In this document: in pieces, positions 34,564 to 43,530 of the stretch | How positions within the stretch are numbered: the first letter of the stretch is position 1 | Layout: each line of letters begins with the position of its first letter | NCBI RefSeq assembly: GCF_028823535.1 | Contig: NZ_JAQIYM010000007.1 | Coordinates: 186,001-250,000 of the forward strand | Direction: 5' to 3' | DNA length: 64,000 nt | From: Pseudomonas serbica | Lineage (GTDB): Bacteria > Pseudomonadota > Gammaproteobacteria > Pseudomonadales > Pseudomonadaceae | Notes under the pieces: model-generated | Seen by the model: only the letters and a program-made list of their open reading frames with translations | Database searches by the model: none | Told to the model about the DNA's origin: nothing | Translations under genes and position numbers: made by a program

Positions 34564-35712
34564 TTAGTAGCTCATGACCTGGGTCGCGGTTTTGGCGACC
34601 TTGGCCATGCTGCCGGTGTGCTGGTTGGTCTTGAGGTCGAAGATCTGCAAGCCGCCCTCAACGTCGGTGCCCAGCAACAGCGGCTTGTCGTCGCCGGTTG
34701 CCTGCATGCTCCACACCGGAGCCGGGGCTTCCAGGGTGGCGACTTTTTTCAGGGTCTTGAGATCGAAGGCCCAGATGAAGGTGCTCGGGTCTTCCCACTT
34801 CATCGGTTCGTGGGCGTCATGCATCAGCACGTACAGGCGGTTGAGCTTCGGCGCGACGGCCATCAGTTGCCAGCCGCCCGGGGCCCAGCCGGCTTTCTTT
34901 TCTTCCTCGGTGACCAGCGACCAGCTCGGCAGGATTTTTGGCGTGTCGCCGGAGAAGTCCACGGCGCGCACGGTGCCGGTGGTGGTGGTGAAGTAGTAGG
35001 TGTCGCCGACGTTGACCGCGCGCTCCACCAGCTTCTGCGCATTCGGGTCGAAGAACGGCGTGCGGTTGCGCGCGGTTTCCTGGCCCTGGTCGTTGAGGGT
35101 CACCACCTGCAGGCTGCCGTCGCCGCACAGCGAGGCGAAACGACGTTTGCCCACCGGGTAATTGAGCACGCAGCCAGGGATCGAGATTTCGCTGGCGACG
35201 GCCTTGCTCTGGGTGTCGACCACGGTTACCGAGGTCGACGGGGTGAAGTTGTAGACGTAGACGAAACGGTCGTCGCCGCTGGTCTTCAGGCCGTAGCGCT
35301 GGGTCAGCGATTCGGCGCGCTTGTTCGGGATCAGCACTTCCCAGGCCGGCGACAGGGTCGAGCTGTCCCAGGCGGTCAGGACGTCGGTGCGGGTGCCGCG
35401 GGTACCACGCGAGTACCAGATGTCGGCACTGTAGATCAGCTTGCCGTCGTGGCTCAGGGTCGAAGGGGCGGCAAAGCCGGTCGGCACCATGCCGAGCACG
35501 CGTTTCTGGTCGGGATCGACCACGGTGATACGCCCGGCGACGAAGCTCTCGAACTCGACATCGACCACGAACGCACGGTGCGGCTCGGCGGGGAAGGCCA
35601 GGGTGGTCTGGCCGATGGTGTCGGCTGGCAGGTCCGCACGGGCACTGTTCAAACCGAGTACAAGCAGGCTCAGGCCTAGCGCTGACTGTACGGAGATCCT
35701 GTTTGTTCGCAT
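34564..35712 (-). CDS. aauB: Aromatic amine dehydrogenase heavy subunit
   Basis: 382 residues from ATG 35712 (AGGAA upstream). The frame is open far upstream to 36198 but that part has no signal sequence, overlaps the kinase gene and is not used. Signal peptide cleaves near NSARA (about 26). The mature protein has seven-bladed beta-propeller repeats (for example VVDVEFESFVAGRITVVDPD, FVYVYNFTPSTSVTVVD, RLYVLMHDAHEPMKWEDPST), as in methylamine/aromatic amine dehydrogenase heavy chains; the HDAHEPMKW stretch is typical. First gene of aauBEDA, with TGGCA direct repeats 93 bp upstream. Confidence 0.92.
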   Translation of the reverse strand: MRTNRISVQSALGLSLLVLGLNSARADLPADTIGQTTLAFPAEPHRAFVVDVEFESFVAGRITVVDPDQKRVLGMVPTGFAAPSTLSHDGKLIYSADIWYSRGTRGTRTDVLTAWDSSTLSPAWEVLIPNKRAESLTQRYGLKTSGDDRFVYVYNFTPSTSVTVVDTQSKAVASEISIPGCVLNYPVGKRRFASLCGDGSLQVVTLNDQGQETARNRTPFFDPNAQKLVERAVNVGDTYYFTTTTGTVRAVDFSGDTPKILPSWSLVTEEEKKAGWAPGGWQLMAVAPKLNRLYVLMHDAHEPMKWEDPSTFIWAFDLKTLKKVATLEAPAPVWSMQATGDDKPLLLGTDVEGGLQIFDLKTNQHTGSMAKVAKTATQVMSY

Positions 35713-35804
35713 AAGGGGAACTTCCTGAATTGTAGGTAACGCGGATCGCGGGTGAGTGGGCAGATTCTGACCATCGAATAGTGCCTCGCCCGGCGATCGG
35801 GGGA

Positions 35805-35841
35805 ATTGCCCTGCCTGCCAAGTGTTTGTGTATCTGTGCCA
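35805..35841 (-). promoter_or_regulatory. FeaR-like TGGCA direct repeat upstream of aauB
   Basis: On the aauB strand TGGCA begins at 35841 and again at 35820, exactly 21 bp apart; the second reads TGGCA-GGCAGGGC-AAT. The spacing and the second half (NGCAGGGCAA) match the repeats before the cytochrome-feaB operon at 55804-55840. The E. coli FeaR site is known, as I recall, as TGNCA-N8-AAA. Confidence 0.65.
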
Positions 35842-35857
35842 GTCGTGGGGGAGGATC

Positions 35858-35888
35858 GCTCGTTCCCACGCAGAGCGAGGGAACGAGC
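35858..35888. terminator. Perfect 10-bp hairpin after the histidine kinase gene
   Basis: GCTCGTTCCC, 11-base loop, GGGAACGAGC. It lies 15 bp beyond the kinase stop and just upstream of the aauB regulatory boxes, so it could separate kinase transcription from aau. The sequence type (CGTTCCCACGC...) is also a common Pseudomonas intergenic repeat. Confidence 0.5.
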
Positions 35889-35902
35889 AGGAGAAGGGGG
35901 TG

Positions 35903-37384
35903 TCAGGCGGGAATTGCGAGGGGAAGGGAAAAACTGAACACGGCACCACAAGGCTCCAGGTTTTGCGCCCAGATATCGCCCCGATGACGGCCGATGATGT
36001 TCTTGCACAGCGCCAGGCCGATGCCATTGCCGCTGACCTTGGAGGAGAAGAAGCCATCGAACAGCTTCTCCTGCGCCTGGGCCTGGATGCCGCGGCCTCT
36101 GTCTTCGATGCGTACCAGCGCCACGCCGTCCTGGGCGCTGGCATGAATGCGCAACAATCGGCGTTCGATTGGCAGGTCGGCCATTTCTTCGATCGCATTG
36201 AAAGCCAGGTTGAGGATCACCTGGCCGATCAACACCTTCTCGCAGCTCACCCGCAGCGGCTCGGGCGAGGTCACGACCTCCACGCGCACCAGGCTCGGGT
36301 CGGCCCTCAGGCTGATGAAGTAGCGGGTTTCGCGCAGCAGCTCGTTGAGGTCGACCAGCTCTTCGCTCTGCTCCAGTTTCACCACGTAATCGCGCACGCT
36401 CTTGATGATCACCGAGGCGTGCTCGATCTGCCGCACGGCATTGTGCAGACCCCAGGCGACGCCTTGATCGGCGTCAGCGGCATTGCCCAGGCGAATCACC
36501 GCGCCTTCGATGAAATTGCGCGTGGCGGCCAGCGGCTGGCTCAGTTCATGGGCGATGGCCACGGCCATCTCGCCCATGGCGTTGTAGCGCGCCAGGTATT
36601 CGAGTTTCTGCTCGCTGACCCGTCGGGCTTCTTCGGCTTGCACCTGCTCGGTGACGTCGCGAAACAGCAGCAGATGGCCGACCAGGTCATCCTCGATCTC
36701 TATATAGCGGCACGTTGCGTCATGCCAGCGCCATTCGCCGTCCCGTCGCTGCACTTTGTAATGCACGTTGAACGGCGCGTGCTCCGGGGATTCATGGGCG
36801 AACCGTTGCAGCAGGCGCTGGCGCGAAGCGTCGTCGCACCCGGCCAGGAAGTTCTTGCCCATCAGTGGGTGCACTTCATTGCCGAGCAAGTGCGCGCCGG
36901 AGTCGCTGATAAACCGGATGTCACCCTCGGGGCCCAGCACCGCCACGCCTTCGGCCAAATCCTGCATGAAGGCCTTGAGCCGGCTTTCGAAACGCTTGAG
37001 GTCACGCTTGACCTTGTCCTCCTTGGAGATGTCGCGAAACTGCACCATCAGCACATCGCGCCCATCCAGGTGCACCAGGGTCGCCACCGCCTCGGAAAGA
37101 ATCTCGACGCCTTGCTTGGAGCGATAGCACCACTCGATGGCGCGCTGGCCGGTGCGCGCGGCACCTTCCAGCCAGCGCAGGCCCACCGAGCGCCGGTACT
37201 TGGGCGCATCGCGGGTCATGTCCGGGGCCTTGAGTGGCGTCAATTCCTCCAGGGTGAAACCCAGCGCCGCCAGGGCGGCGGCGTTAGCCCAGAGAATTTC
37301 CTTGGTCTGCGCATCGTGAAGAATGATGCACAGCGGCATGGCTTCGATCAGCGCAAAAAAATCATTCGGTTTTGGCAAGTACAT
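35903..37384 (-). CDS. Soluble PAS-domain sensor histidine kinase
   Basis: 493 residues from ATG 37384 (AAGGG upstream). No membrane segment. Two PAS domains (about 10-125 and 135-245), a HisKA domain with HELSQPL (phosphorylated His279) and a HATPase with NLAFNAIEEM, DRGRGI and GNGIGLALCKNI. There is no receiver. The nearest partner is the FixJ-type response regulator at 45715-46344; the two genes flank the iac genes. It is divergent from iacA. A cytoplasmic ligand such as an aromatic acid could be sensed by the PAS domains; this is inference. Confidence 0.9.
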   Translation of the reverse strand: MYLPKPNDFFALIEAMPLCIILHDAQTKEILWANAAALAALGFTLEELTPLKAPDMTRDAPKYRRSVGLRWLEGAARTGQRAIEWCYRSKQGVEILSEAVATLVHLDGRDVLMVQFRDISKEDKVKRDLKRFESRLKAFMQDLAEGVAVLGPEGDIRFISDSGAHLLGNEVHPLMGKNFLAGCDDASRQRLLQRFAHESPEHAPFNVHYKVQRRDGEWRWHDATCRYIEIEDDLVGHLLLFRDVTEQVQAEEARRVSEQKLEYLARYNAMGEMAVAIAHELSQPLAATRNFIEGAVIRLGNAADADQGVAWGLHNAVRQIEHASVIIKSVRDYVVKLEQSEELVDLNELLRETRYFISLRADPSLVRVEVVTSPEPLRVSCEKVLIGQVILNLAFNAIEEMADLPIERRLLRIHASAQDGVALVRIEDRGRGIQAQAQEKLFDGFFSSKVSGNGIGLALCKNIIGRHRGDIWAQNLEPCGAVFSFSLPLAIPA

Positions 37385-37590
37385 CGCACGGCCCTTGGCG
37401 GCAGAAGGTTGCGACCGGTGGAATCGCAAGTATGGCTTTTTATACCTGCTCACGCATGGGGATGCGCTCAGAGGTAACCGGCGTGGCGCTAGGGGATTTC
37501 TTTAGTCGGGAGGCTGCACGCACCAATAGTTGCGCCGGCATGCGGTTTTTACACTGGACCGAAATGCAAGGGTGACCAACACCCTTTACC

Positions 37591-37690
37591 TGTAGGAGCG
37601 AGCTTGCTCGCGCAAAACGTCAACGATGACGCGGGCTGTCCGATGGCCCACGGTGTCGGGTCGTCCATCGCGAGCAAGCTTGCTCCTACA
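37591..37690. repeat. REPIN in the iacA leader
   Basis: Two inverted REP arms, TGTAGGAGCGAGCTTGCTCG and its complement, enclose 60 bp. The downstream arm ends 24 bp before the iacA start, so any transcript starting in the kinase-iacA gap (37385-37590) would carry this large hairpin in its 5' leader. The rest of the 330-bp gap shows no gene. Confidence 0.85.
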
Positions 37691-37714
37691 CAAAAAGCAA
37701 AACGGAGAAAGCCC

Positions 37715-38878
37715 ATGCTGCGTTCAGCGGTCGCGCAACAAGACGCATCGATCGATGTTGACGAGAATGTCGTCGACAGCCCGGCCTTTGCGCAGGTACT
37801 GGAAGAAGTACGCCAACGCCGCAACGAATTCGACGCCGGCTCCCATGTGCCGCGGGACATGATCGAGCGCTTCAAGCAGGTGGGCATCTACCGTGCCGCC
37901 ACGCCGAAATGCTACGGCGGCGATGCCCTGGCCCCGGCAAAGTTTCTGCAGATGATCGAGCGCATCTCCGAAGCCGACGGCTCTGCCGGCTGGGTTGCCA
38001 GCTTCGGCAGCGCCGGTGTCTATCTCGCCGCGTTGCCGGCAGAAACCCTGGCCGAACTTTATTCGCAAAGCCCTGACCTTGTCTTCGCCGGCGGCCTGTT
38101 TCCGCTGCAACCCGCCGAGGTGGTCGAAGGTGGCTATCAAGTCAACGGCACCTGGAAATTTGCCAGCGGCTGCAAAGGCGCCGACCTGCTGGGCGTGGGC
38201 ATTGGTGCCGCCGGCGGCAAGCCGCGCACAGCGGTGTTCCGTCCGGACCAGGTCGAGATCGTCGAAAACTGGGACGTGGTGGGCCTCAAGGGCACCGGCA
38301 GCCACGACCTGCGCGTCACCGACAAGCGCATCGACGAGCGCTGGACGTTTATTCGCGGCGGGGCGGCAACCATCGATGAGCCGCTGTTCCGCTACCCGTC
38401 GATTGCCTACGCCGCGCAAGTGCTGGCGGTGGTCAACCTCGGTCTGGCCCGCGCTGCCATCGACGAAGTCAGCCGCATGGCCGGCGGGGGAGGTATCACG
38501 GGTGCGCCGAAAATGGCCGACCGCGCTTATGTGCGTATCGAGATTGCCAAGGCTGAAGCGAAGCTCGCCGCTGCCCGCGGGTTCTTCTACAACGCCACCG
38601 AACAGGTGTGGAACTCGATCCTGGCCGGCAACCCGGTCACGCCGGAACAAACGAGCCTGCTGCGCCTGTCCGCGATCCACGTGTCCCAGGCCGGTGCCGC
38701 CGTGGTGCAGAGCGCCTACAGCCTGGCCGGTACCACCGCCATTTACCTGCGCCATCCGTTACAGCGCTACCTGCGCGACTCGATGGTGGTGACCCAGCAC
38801 GCCTTTCTCAGCGAAGGGCTGTACGACGGCGCCGGCTCGGTGTTCCTCGGCGTACCGCCGTTCCCGGGCTACATCTGA
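37715..38878 (+). CDS. iacA: Indole-3-acetate monooxygenase-type flavoprotein (IacA)
   Basis: 387 residues from ATG 37715 (GGAGA upstream). Acyl-CoA-dehydrogenase fold as used by two-component flavin monooxygenases: N-terminal helices with RFKQVGIYRAATPKCYGGD, a middle GTWKFASGC and GLKGTGSHDLRV region, and a helical C-terminus with RYLRDSMVVTQHAF. With iacG supplying reduced flavin it should hydroxylate the indole ring of indole-3-acetate in the first step. First of iacA-B-I-H-C-D-E-F, the order seen in P. putida 1290 as I remember it. Confidence 0.88.
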   Translation: MLRSAVAQQDASIDVDENVVDSPAFAQVLEEVRQRRNEFDAGSHVPRDMIERFKQVGIYRAATPKCYGGDALAPAKFLQMIERISEADGSAGWVASFGSAGVYLAALPAETLAELYSQSPDLVFAGGLFPLQPAEVVEGGYQVNGTWKFASGCKGADLLGVGIGAAGGKPRTAVFRPDQVEIVENWDVVGLKGTGSHDLRVTDKRIDERWTFIRGGAATIDEPLFRYPSIAYAAQVLAVVNLGLARAAIDEVSRMAGGGGITGAPKMADRAYVRIEIAKAEAKLAAARGFFYNATEQVWNSILAGNPVTPEQTSLLRLSAIHVSQAGAAVVQSAYSLAGTTAIYLRHPLQRYLRDSMVVTQHAFLSEGLYDGAGSVFLGVPPFPGYI

Positions 38879-38904
38879 ACCCTCTTTTCCAAGGATCAAC
38901 ACCC

Positions 38905-39276
38905 ATGACCCAGACCACTCAAGAACCACTGCGCGTCGTCTTCTGCATCGGCATCACCCAGAACTTTTTCGACCTGCCCACCGGCGAAGGCCTGAGCGTG
39001 TGGAAAGGCTTCAGCCAGATGATGGGCGACCTCGGCGCGATGCCCGGCATCACCGTGCTCGGCGCCATGGACGACGACCGCTTGATGGTCGGCCCCTCGA
39101 CCACTTCGCCCTGGACCGTGTACATCATGGCCGACGTCGACTGCCACCAGTCGGTGATCGACGCCTGCAACCTGTTCCGCACCACGCCGGTCGGCCAATA
39201 CAGCCTGTGGCGCTACGCCAAGATCGAAGCGCGCATCGGTCGCCCGCTGACCATCCCTGATGCGGCCAAGGTGTAA
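38905..39276 (+). CDS. iacB: IacB-like small protein
   Basis: 123 residues, ATG 38905 with AAGGA upstream. No signal peptide or membrane segment; a compact alpha/beta protein with the conserved-looking VVFCIGITQNFFDLPTGEG start and YSLWRYAKIEARIGRPL end. Named by position and size within the iac cluster; its biochemical role is not settled in my knowledge. Between iacA (26 bp gap) and iacI (3 bp gap). Confidence 0.75.
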   Translation: MTQTTQEPLRVVFCIGITQNFFDLPTGEGLSVWKGFSQMMGDLGAMPGITVLGAMDDDRLMVGPSTTSPWTVYIMADVDCHQSVIDACNLFRTTPVGQYSLWRYAKIEARIGRPLTIPDAAKV

Positions 39277-39279
39277 GCC

Positions 39280-39750
39280 ATGAACGAGGCCTTGCTGCAG
39301 CGTCTGGCGACGCTCGAAGGGGAAAGTGCTGTGCGTCGCTTGATGGCGCGCTACATGGACCTGTGCGATGTGCCGCGGGCGCTGGTTGAAGTCAGTGAGT
39401 TGGCCCGGCTGTTCACCGTCGATGCGATATGGGAAGGCGTTGGCAGTACCACCGCACAGACGTTTGGCCAACACCGTGGACGTGAAGCGGTGGCAGCCTT
39501 TGTCGGTGGTTACCTGCCGCCATCGGACCACTTCCGCCTGAACCTGCATTACCTCACCAGCGAGTCGATCCAGGTCGACGGCAGCACGGCGCAAGGGCAG
39601 TGGATCATGCAGCAGATTTCCACCTACGCCGATGGCCGCAGCGAGTTGTTCGGCACGCGGCTGAACATCGATTTTCGCTGTGTCGACGGCACCTGGCTGA
39701 TCGCGCATTTCCGTACGCAACGGCTGTTCAACACGGAGCTCAATGCATGA
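39280..39750 (+). CDS. iacI: SnoaL/NTF2-like protein IacI
   Basis: 156 residues of the SnoaL-like fold: LEGESAVRRLMARYMDLCD at the start, FTVDAIWEG, HRGREAVAAFVGGYL and a closing strand IDFRCVDGTWLIAHFRTQRL. Family members include hydroxylases, isomerases and small-subunit-like proteins. In iac clusters iacI is required in vivo but its reaction is not firmly known to me. Stop overlaps the iacH start (ATGA). Confidence 0.82.
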   Translation: MNEALLQRLATLEGESAVRRLMARYMDLCDVPRALVEVSELARLFTVDAIWEGVGSTTAQTFGQHRGREAVAAFVGGYLPPSDHFRLNLHYLTSESIQVDGSTAQGQWIMQQISTYADGRSELFGTRLNIDFRCVDGTWLIAHFRTQRLFNTELNA

Positions 39751-40871
39751 GTACGTTCATCAGTGAATTCCTCCTCGGTGGCAGCGGCAAGCGCGTGGCC
39801 ATCAAGGATTCCATCGACATCGCCGGCCATCCGACCCGTTCGGGCAGCCGCGCCTTTGCCGATGCACCTGCAGCAACTAAAAACGCTGAAGTGGTGGACG
39901 CGATTCTCAATGCCGGGTGGCAGATCGTCGGCAAGACCAACCTGCATGAGCTGGCTTTCGGCGTCACCGGCATCAACGACTGGACCGGCACGCCGATCAA
40001 TCCGCAAGCACCGGACCGTGTGCCCGGTGGTTCCTCCAGCGGTTCGGCTTCGGCGGTCGCGGCGGGCCTTGCGGACATCGCCATCGGCACCGACACCGGT
40101 GGATCTGTGCGGGTGCCGGCGGCCTGCTGCGGCATCGCCGGGCTCAAGCCGACTTACGGCCGTGTCAGTCGCGTTGGCGCCCATCCGCTGGAATCCAGCC
40201 TCGATTGCGTCGGGCCGTTCGCCAGATCCATGGACGACCTGATCGCTGCCATGCAGGTGATTTGCCCGGGCTTTGAAGTGCAGGGCCTGCCGGGCGCCGG
40301 TTCCAGAGTCGCGTTCGTTGAAGTGAGCTGCGACCCGCACCTGCAAGCCAGCCTGGGAGCCGCCGCTGACCGCGCCGGATGGCGACGTGGCAACGTGCAC
40401 CTGAGCGAATTCGAGGCAGCCTTTGCCGCCGGCCTGACCGTGATCAATTTCGAAAACTGGGCGGCGTTCGGCCACCTGACCGGCAAGGGCCTGATTGGCG
40501 CCGATGTGGAAACACGCCTGCTGGCGGCCAGCCGCACCACCCGCGAAGAGCTGGCCCGGGCCGAAGCCGTGCGCACAGCGTTCACTCAACAAGTGGACGC
40601 GGCGCTGGAAGACTTTGCCGTATTGCTGCTGCCAACGCTGCCAAGCCTTCCACCGACGCTGAGCGAGGCGCGTAGCGGCAGCAAGGCCGTGGCCGGCATG
40701 ACTCCGCTGGTAAGGCCTTTCAATCTCAGCGGTCACCCGGCGCTGAGCGTGCCGGTGGAACTCGATTGCGGCGGGCTGAAAGTCGGTCTGCAGATCGTCG
40801 GTCGCAAAGGTCAGGACGAACTGGTCTGCGCCTTAGGTGCGCAGCTGCAAGCCTCAACCAATCAATCATAA
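39747..40871 (+). CDS. iacH: Amidase-signature enzyme IacH
   Basis: 374 residues from ATG 39747. The amidase signature triad is present: Lys in VAIKDSID, then GGSSSGSASAVAAG with the cis-Ser and TDTGGSVRVPAA with the nucleophilic Ser. The protein is shorter than typical amidases (450-500). Inference: hydrolysis of an amide or ring intermediate after indole hydroxylation, or release of auxin from conjugates. Sits between iacI and iacC. Confidence 0.85.
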   Translation: MSTFISEFLLGGSGKRVAIKDSIDIAGHPTRSGSRAFADAPAATKNAEVVDAILNAGWQIVGKTNLHELAFGVTGINDWTGTPINPQAPDRVPGGSSSGSASAVAAGLADIAIGTDTGGSVRVPAACCGIAGLKPTYGRVSRVGAHPLESSLDCVGPFARSMDDLIAAMQVICPGFEVQGLPGAGSRVAFVEVSCDPHLQASLGAAADRAGWRRGNVHLSEFEAAFAAGLTVINFENWAAFGHLTGKGLIGADVETRLLAASRTTREELARAEAVRTAFTQQVDAALEDFAVLLLPTLPSLPPTLSEARSGSKAVAGMTPLVRPFNLSGHPALSVPVELDCGGLKVGLQIVGRKGQDELVCALGAQLQASTNQS

Positions 40872-40894
40872 AAAGAAGCCATGAGGAGAACCGC

Positions 40895-42178
40895 ATGAGC
40901 ACTCATGAATACCGGCTGATCGCAACGTCGAAAAGCCCCGAAGACCTGGTCCAGCATGACCGCGTTGACGTCTCGCTGTACAACGACCCGGCGCTGTTCG
41001 AAGCCGAGCTCGAGAAGATTTTCTACCGCACCTGGGTGTGGGTTGCCCACGAAAGCGAAGTGCGCAACAGCGGCGATTTCAAGACCGCCACCATCGGCCG
41101 TCGCCCGGTGATTGTCGTGCGCGACAAGAAGAACAACATCAACGTGCTGGAAAACCGTTGCCGTCACCGTGGCGCCACCGTGTGCGAGAAGCACAAGGGC
41201 AATGCCACCGGTTTTACCTGCCCGTACCACAGCTGGTCCTATGGCCTGGACGGCAAGCTGCGCGCGCTGCCGTATCCGGACGGCTATGAAGGCATCCTGG
41301 AAAAGTCCGAACTGCCGCTGACCAGCCTGCGCGTGGAAAGCTACGCCGGCATGGTCTTCGCCAGCTACAACGACGAGATCGAACCGCTGGAAGATTTCCT
41401 CGGCGGCGCCAAGCACTGGATGGACCTGTTCATGAAGCAGGGCGCCGGCTACCCGATCAAGACCCAGGGCGAACACAAGTTCAGCTTCAAGGGCAACTGG
41501 AAGATCCAGCTGGAAAACACCACCGACGGCTACCACTTCCCGATCGTGCACAAGTCGTTCATGTCGTCGGTGGATGAAGAAACCTCGGAAATGCTCTCGT
41601 TCATGACCGACGAACAAGCCGTCACCCACTCCCTGGGCAACGGTCACAGCGTGATGGTGATGGTGCCGGAGCATGTCGATCTGGATCACGACGACGGCAC
41701 TGAGCAACTGCAAGAACGGTTTGCCCACGTCACCGAAGAACTGTCGAAGACGATGCCGGCCGATCAGGTCCGCCGCATCGTGCGCTCGCTGCACGGCGCC
41801 GGTTTCAACCTGAACCTGTTCCCCAACGTGGCGATGTCGATGTCGTTCTTCCGTGTGCTGCGCCCGGTGTCGGTCACTGAAACCGAGATCCGTCACGTTG
41901 CCCTCGGCATGGACGGCGGTCCGGAAATCGCCAACCGCGAACGCATGCGCATTCACGAACACTTCCAGGGCCCGTTCGGTTTCGGCAGCCCCGACGACGC
42001 CGAAGCGTGGGACCGCGTGCAGCGCGGCTCGTACGCCGGCGTCGACGCGCCGATCCTGGTCAATCGCGGCCTGAACCGCGAAATCACCACTGAAAACGGC
42101 GACAAGGTCAGCCACGCCACCGACGAAGGCGGTATGCGCGGTGCCTACGACATGTGGAAAAGGATGATGAGCCAATGA
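40895..42178 (+). CDS. iacC: Rieske ring-hydroxylating dioxygenase large subunit IacC
   Basis: 427 residues from ATG 40895 with AGGAGA upstream. Rieske cluster: Cys89-His91 in CRHRG and Cys109-His112 in CPYHSW. Mononuclear iron site: Asp211, His214 and His219 in DGYHFPIVH, the standard D-x2-H-x4-H. With iacD and reductase iacF it forms the dioxygenase proposed to act on the 2-oxoindole-type intermediate on the way to catechol. Stop overlaps the iacD start. Confidence 0.92.
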   Translation: MSTHEYRLIATSKSPEDLVQHDRVDVSLYNDPALFEAELEKIFYRTWVWVAHESEVRNSGDFKTATIGRRPVIVVRDKKNNINVLENRCRHRGATVCEKHKGNATGFTCPYHSWSYGLDGKLRALPYPDGYEGILEKSELPLTSLRVESYAGMVFASYNDEIEPLEDFLGGAKHWMDLFMKQGAGYPIKTQGEHKFSFKGNWKIQLENTTDGYHFPIVHKSFMSSVDEETSEMLSFMTDEQAVTHSLGNGHSVMVMVPEHVDLDHDDGTEQLQERFAHVTEELSKTMPADQVRRIVRSLHGAGFNLNLFPNVAMSMSFFRVLRPVSVTETEIRHVALGMDGGPEIANRERMRIHEHFQGPFGFGSPDDAEAWDRVQRGSYAGVDAPILVNRGLNREITTENGDKVSHATDEGGMRGAYDMWKRMMSQ

Positions 42179-42672
42179 GCAATCACGACATGCACGGTTT
42201 TACCGGTCCCTTGGCCCAGGCCATCGAGTTCATCTGGCGCGAAGCCGAACTGCTCGACCACAAGAATTACGCCGAGTGGGCGACCCTGTGGAGCGAAAGC
42301 GGCAAGTACATCGTGCCGATCGACCCGGACACCGAAGACTTCGAAGCAACGCTGAACTACGCCTACGACGACGCACGCATGCGTGACCTGCGCATCGAAC
42401 GCCTGACCGCCGGCTACTCGCCATCGGCGGTGGACGCGGCGAAAACCATTCGCACGGTCTCGCGTTTCCGCCTGGTGGAAGCGGCTGGCGACATCGTCGA
42501 AGTCAACTCGGCGCAGTTGCTTTACGCCTACAAGCGTGGCGTGCACACGCCCTTCGTGGCCGACCTGAACCACCGTATCCGCTTCACCGATGGCGTGCCG
42601 AGCCTGGAGCGCAAAGTGGTGCGCCTGATCAACTCCACCGACAGCCTGAGCGCGCTCGGATTCCTTCTGTGA
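42175..42672 (+). CDS. iacD: Ring-hydroxylating dioxygenase small subunit IacD
   Basis: 165 residues with the NTF2-like fold of dioxygenase beta subunits: AIEFIWREAELLDHKNYAEW at the start, LWSESGKYIVPID, RMRDLRIERLTAGYSPS and a C-terminal VVRLINSTDSLSALGFLL. No cofactor residues, as expected; structural partner of IacC. ATGA overlap with iacC. Confidence 0.9.
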   Translation: MSNHDMHGFTGPLAQAIEFIWREAELLDHKNYAEWATLWSESGKYIVPIDPDTEDFEATLNYAYDDARMRDLRIERLTAGYSPSAVDAAKTIRTVSRFRLVEAAGDIVEVNSAQLLYAYKRGVHTPFVADLNHRIRFTDGVPSLERKVVRLINSTDSLSALGFLL

Positions 42673-42682
42673 GGGCAACATC

Positions 42683-43423
42683 ATGAGTCGAGTAGCCCTC
42701 GTAACGGGTGCCTCCCGCGGACTGGGCGAGTGCATCGCCCGCCGTCTGCACGCCGCCGGTTATCGCGTCGGCCTGGCCGATGTGCGTCTCGATGGCGTGC
42801 GGCAACTGGCCGCCGAACTGGATGGCAGCGGCGCCACGGCCGTGGCCATCGAGCTGGATGTGCGCAGCAAGGCTGACTTCCAGCGTGCCCGCGACCTGCT
42901 CGTCGCGCACTGGGGTGGCACCGACATCCTGGTGAACAATGCCGGGGTGTCGAAAGTCGCGGCGCTGATGGACATCACGCCCGAAGAGTTCGACGAGTCG
43001 ATGGCGATCAACCTGCGCGGCACCTTCGTGGCCTGCCAGGTGTTCGGCGCGCATTTCGCCGAGCGGGGTTTTGGCCGCATCGTCAACATCGCCTCCCTGG
43101 CCGGGCAGAACGGCGGCACCGCCACCGGTGCGCATTACGCGGCGGCCAAGGGCGGCGTGGCGACGCTGACCAAGGTCTTTGCCCGTGAACTGGCGCCACA
43201 AGGGGTAACGGTCAACAGCATCTCGCCAGGGCCCCTGGACTTGCCAGTGGTGCGCGAAACCGTGGCCCCGGAGCGACTGGAGCAGATCCTGAAAATGATC
43301 CCGGCCGGCACCCTCGGCGACCCGGCGTTCATTGCCGACAGCGTGTTGTTGTTGATCGCCGACAACGCAACGTCCGTAACTGGCGCGTGCCTGGACGTCA
43401 ACGGCGGCCTGTTCATGCGCTGA
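42683..43423 (+). CDS. iacE: Short-chain dehydrogenase IacE
   Basis: 246 residues. Classical SDR: TGASRGLGECIARRL cofactor loop near the N-terminus, NNAGVS, catalytic Ser in IVNIASLAGQ and the pair Tyr-Lys in HYAAAKGG (YAAAK). Closing segment LDVNGGLFMR is typical. It should oxidise or reduce an alcohol/ketone intermediate of indole-acetate breakdown. A REPIN separates it from iacF. Confidence 0.9.
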   Translation: MSRVALVTGASRGLGECIARRLHAAGYRVGLADVRLDGVRQLAAELDGSGATAVAIELDVRSKADFQRARDLLVAHWGGTDILVNNAGVSKVAALMDITPEEFDESMAINLRGTFVACQVFGAHFAERGFGRIVNIASLAGQNGGTATGAHYAAAKGGVATLTKVFARELAPQGVTVNSISPGPLDLPVVRETVAPERLEQILKMIPAGTLGDPAFIADSVLLLIADNATSVTGACLDVNGGLFMR

Positions 43424-43446
43424 TCTCATGCTCGCAAAAGAACCCT

Positions 43447-43530
43447 TGTAGGAGCCGGCTTGCCGGCGAAGGCGTCAACATAGGCGATGCAAGGCTGAAG
43501 GCCGCCATCGCCGGCAAGCCAGCTCCTGCA
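43447..43530. repeat. REPIN between iacE and iacF
   Basis: Arms TGTAGGAGCCGGCTTGCCGG and CCGGCAAGCCAGCTCCTGCA enclose a 40-bp spacer. It interrupts the otherwise compact iac operon in the only gap longer than 100 bp, and may lower expression or stabilise the upstream mRNA end. Confidence 0.85.

Noticed and set aside
32826..35712. Operon as methylamine dehydrogenase (mau)
   Set aside because: Light-chain motifs (DGFLCSCCGG, WIGTC) fit aromatic amine dehydrogenase better, and FeaR-type boxes and iac genes point to aromatic amines.
35713..36198. Upstream extension of the aauB frame
   Set aside because: The extra 162 residues overlap the kinase gene in another frame and would bury the signal peptide; ATG 35712 has its own ribosome site.
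37385..37590. iacA promoter as a FeaR target
   Set aside because: No TGNCA pair found in the kinase-iacA gap, so iac is probably controlled by another regulator.
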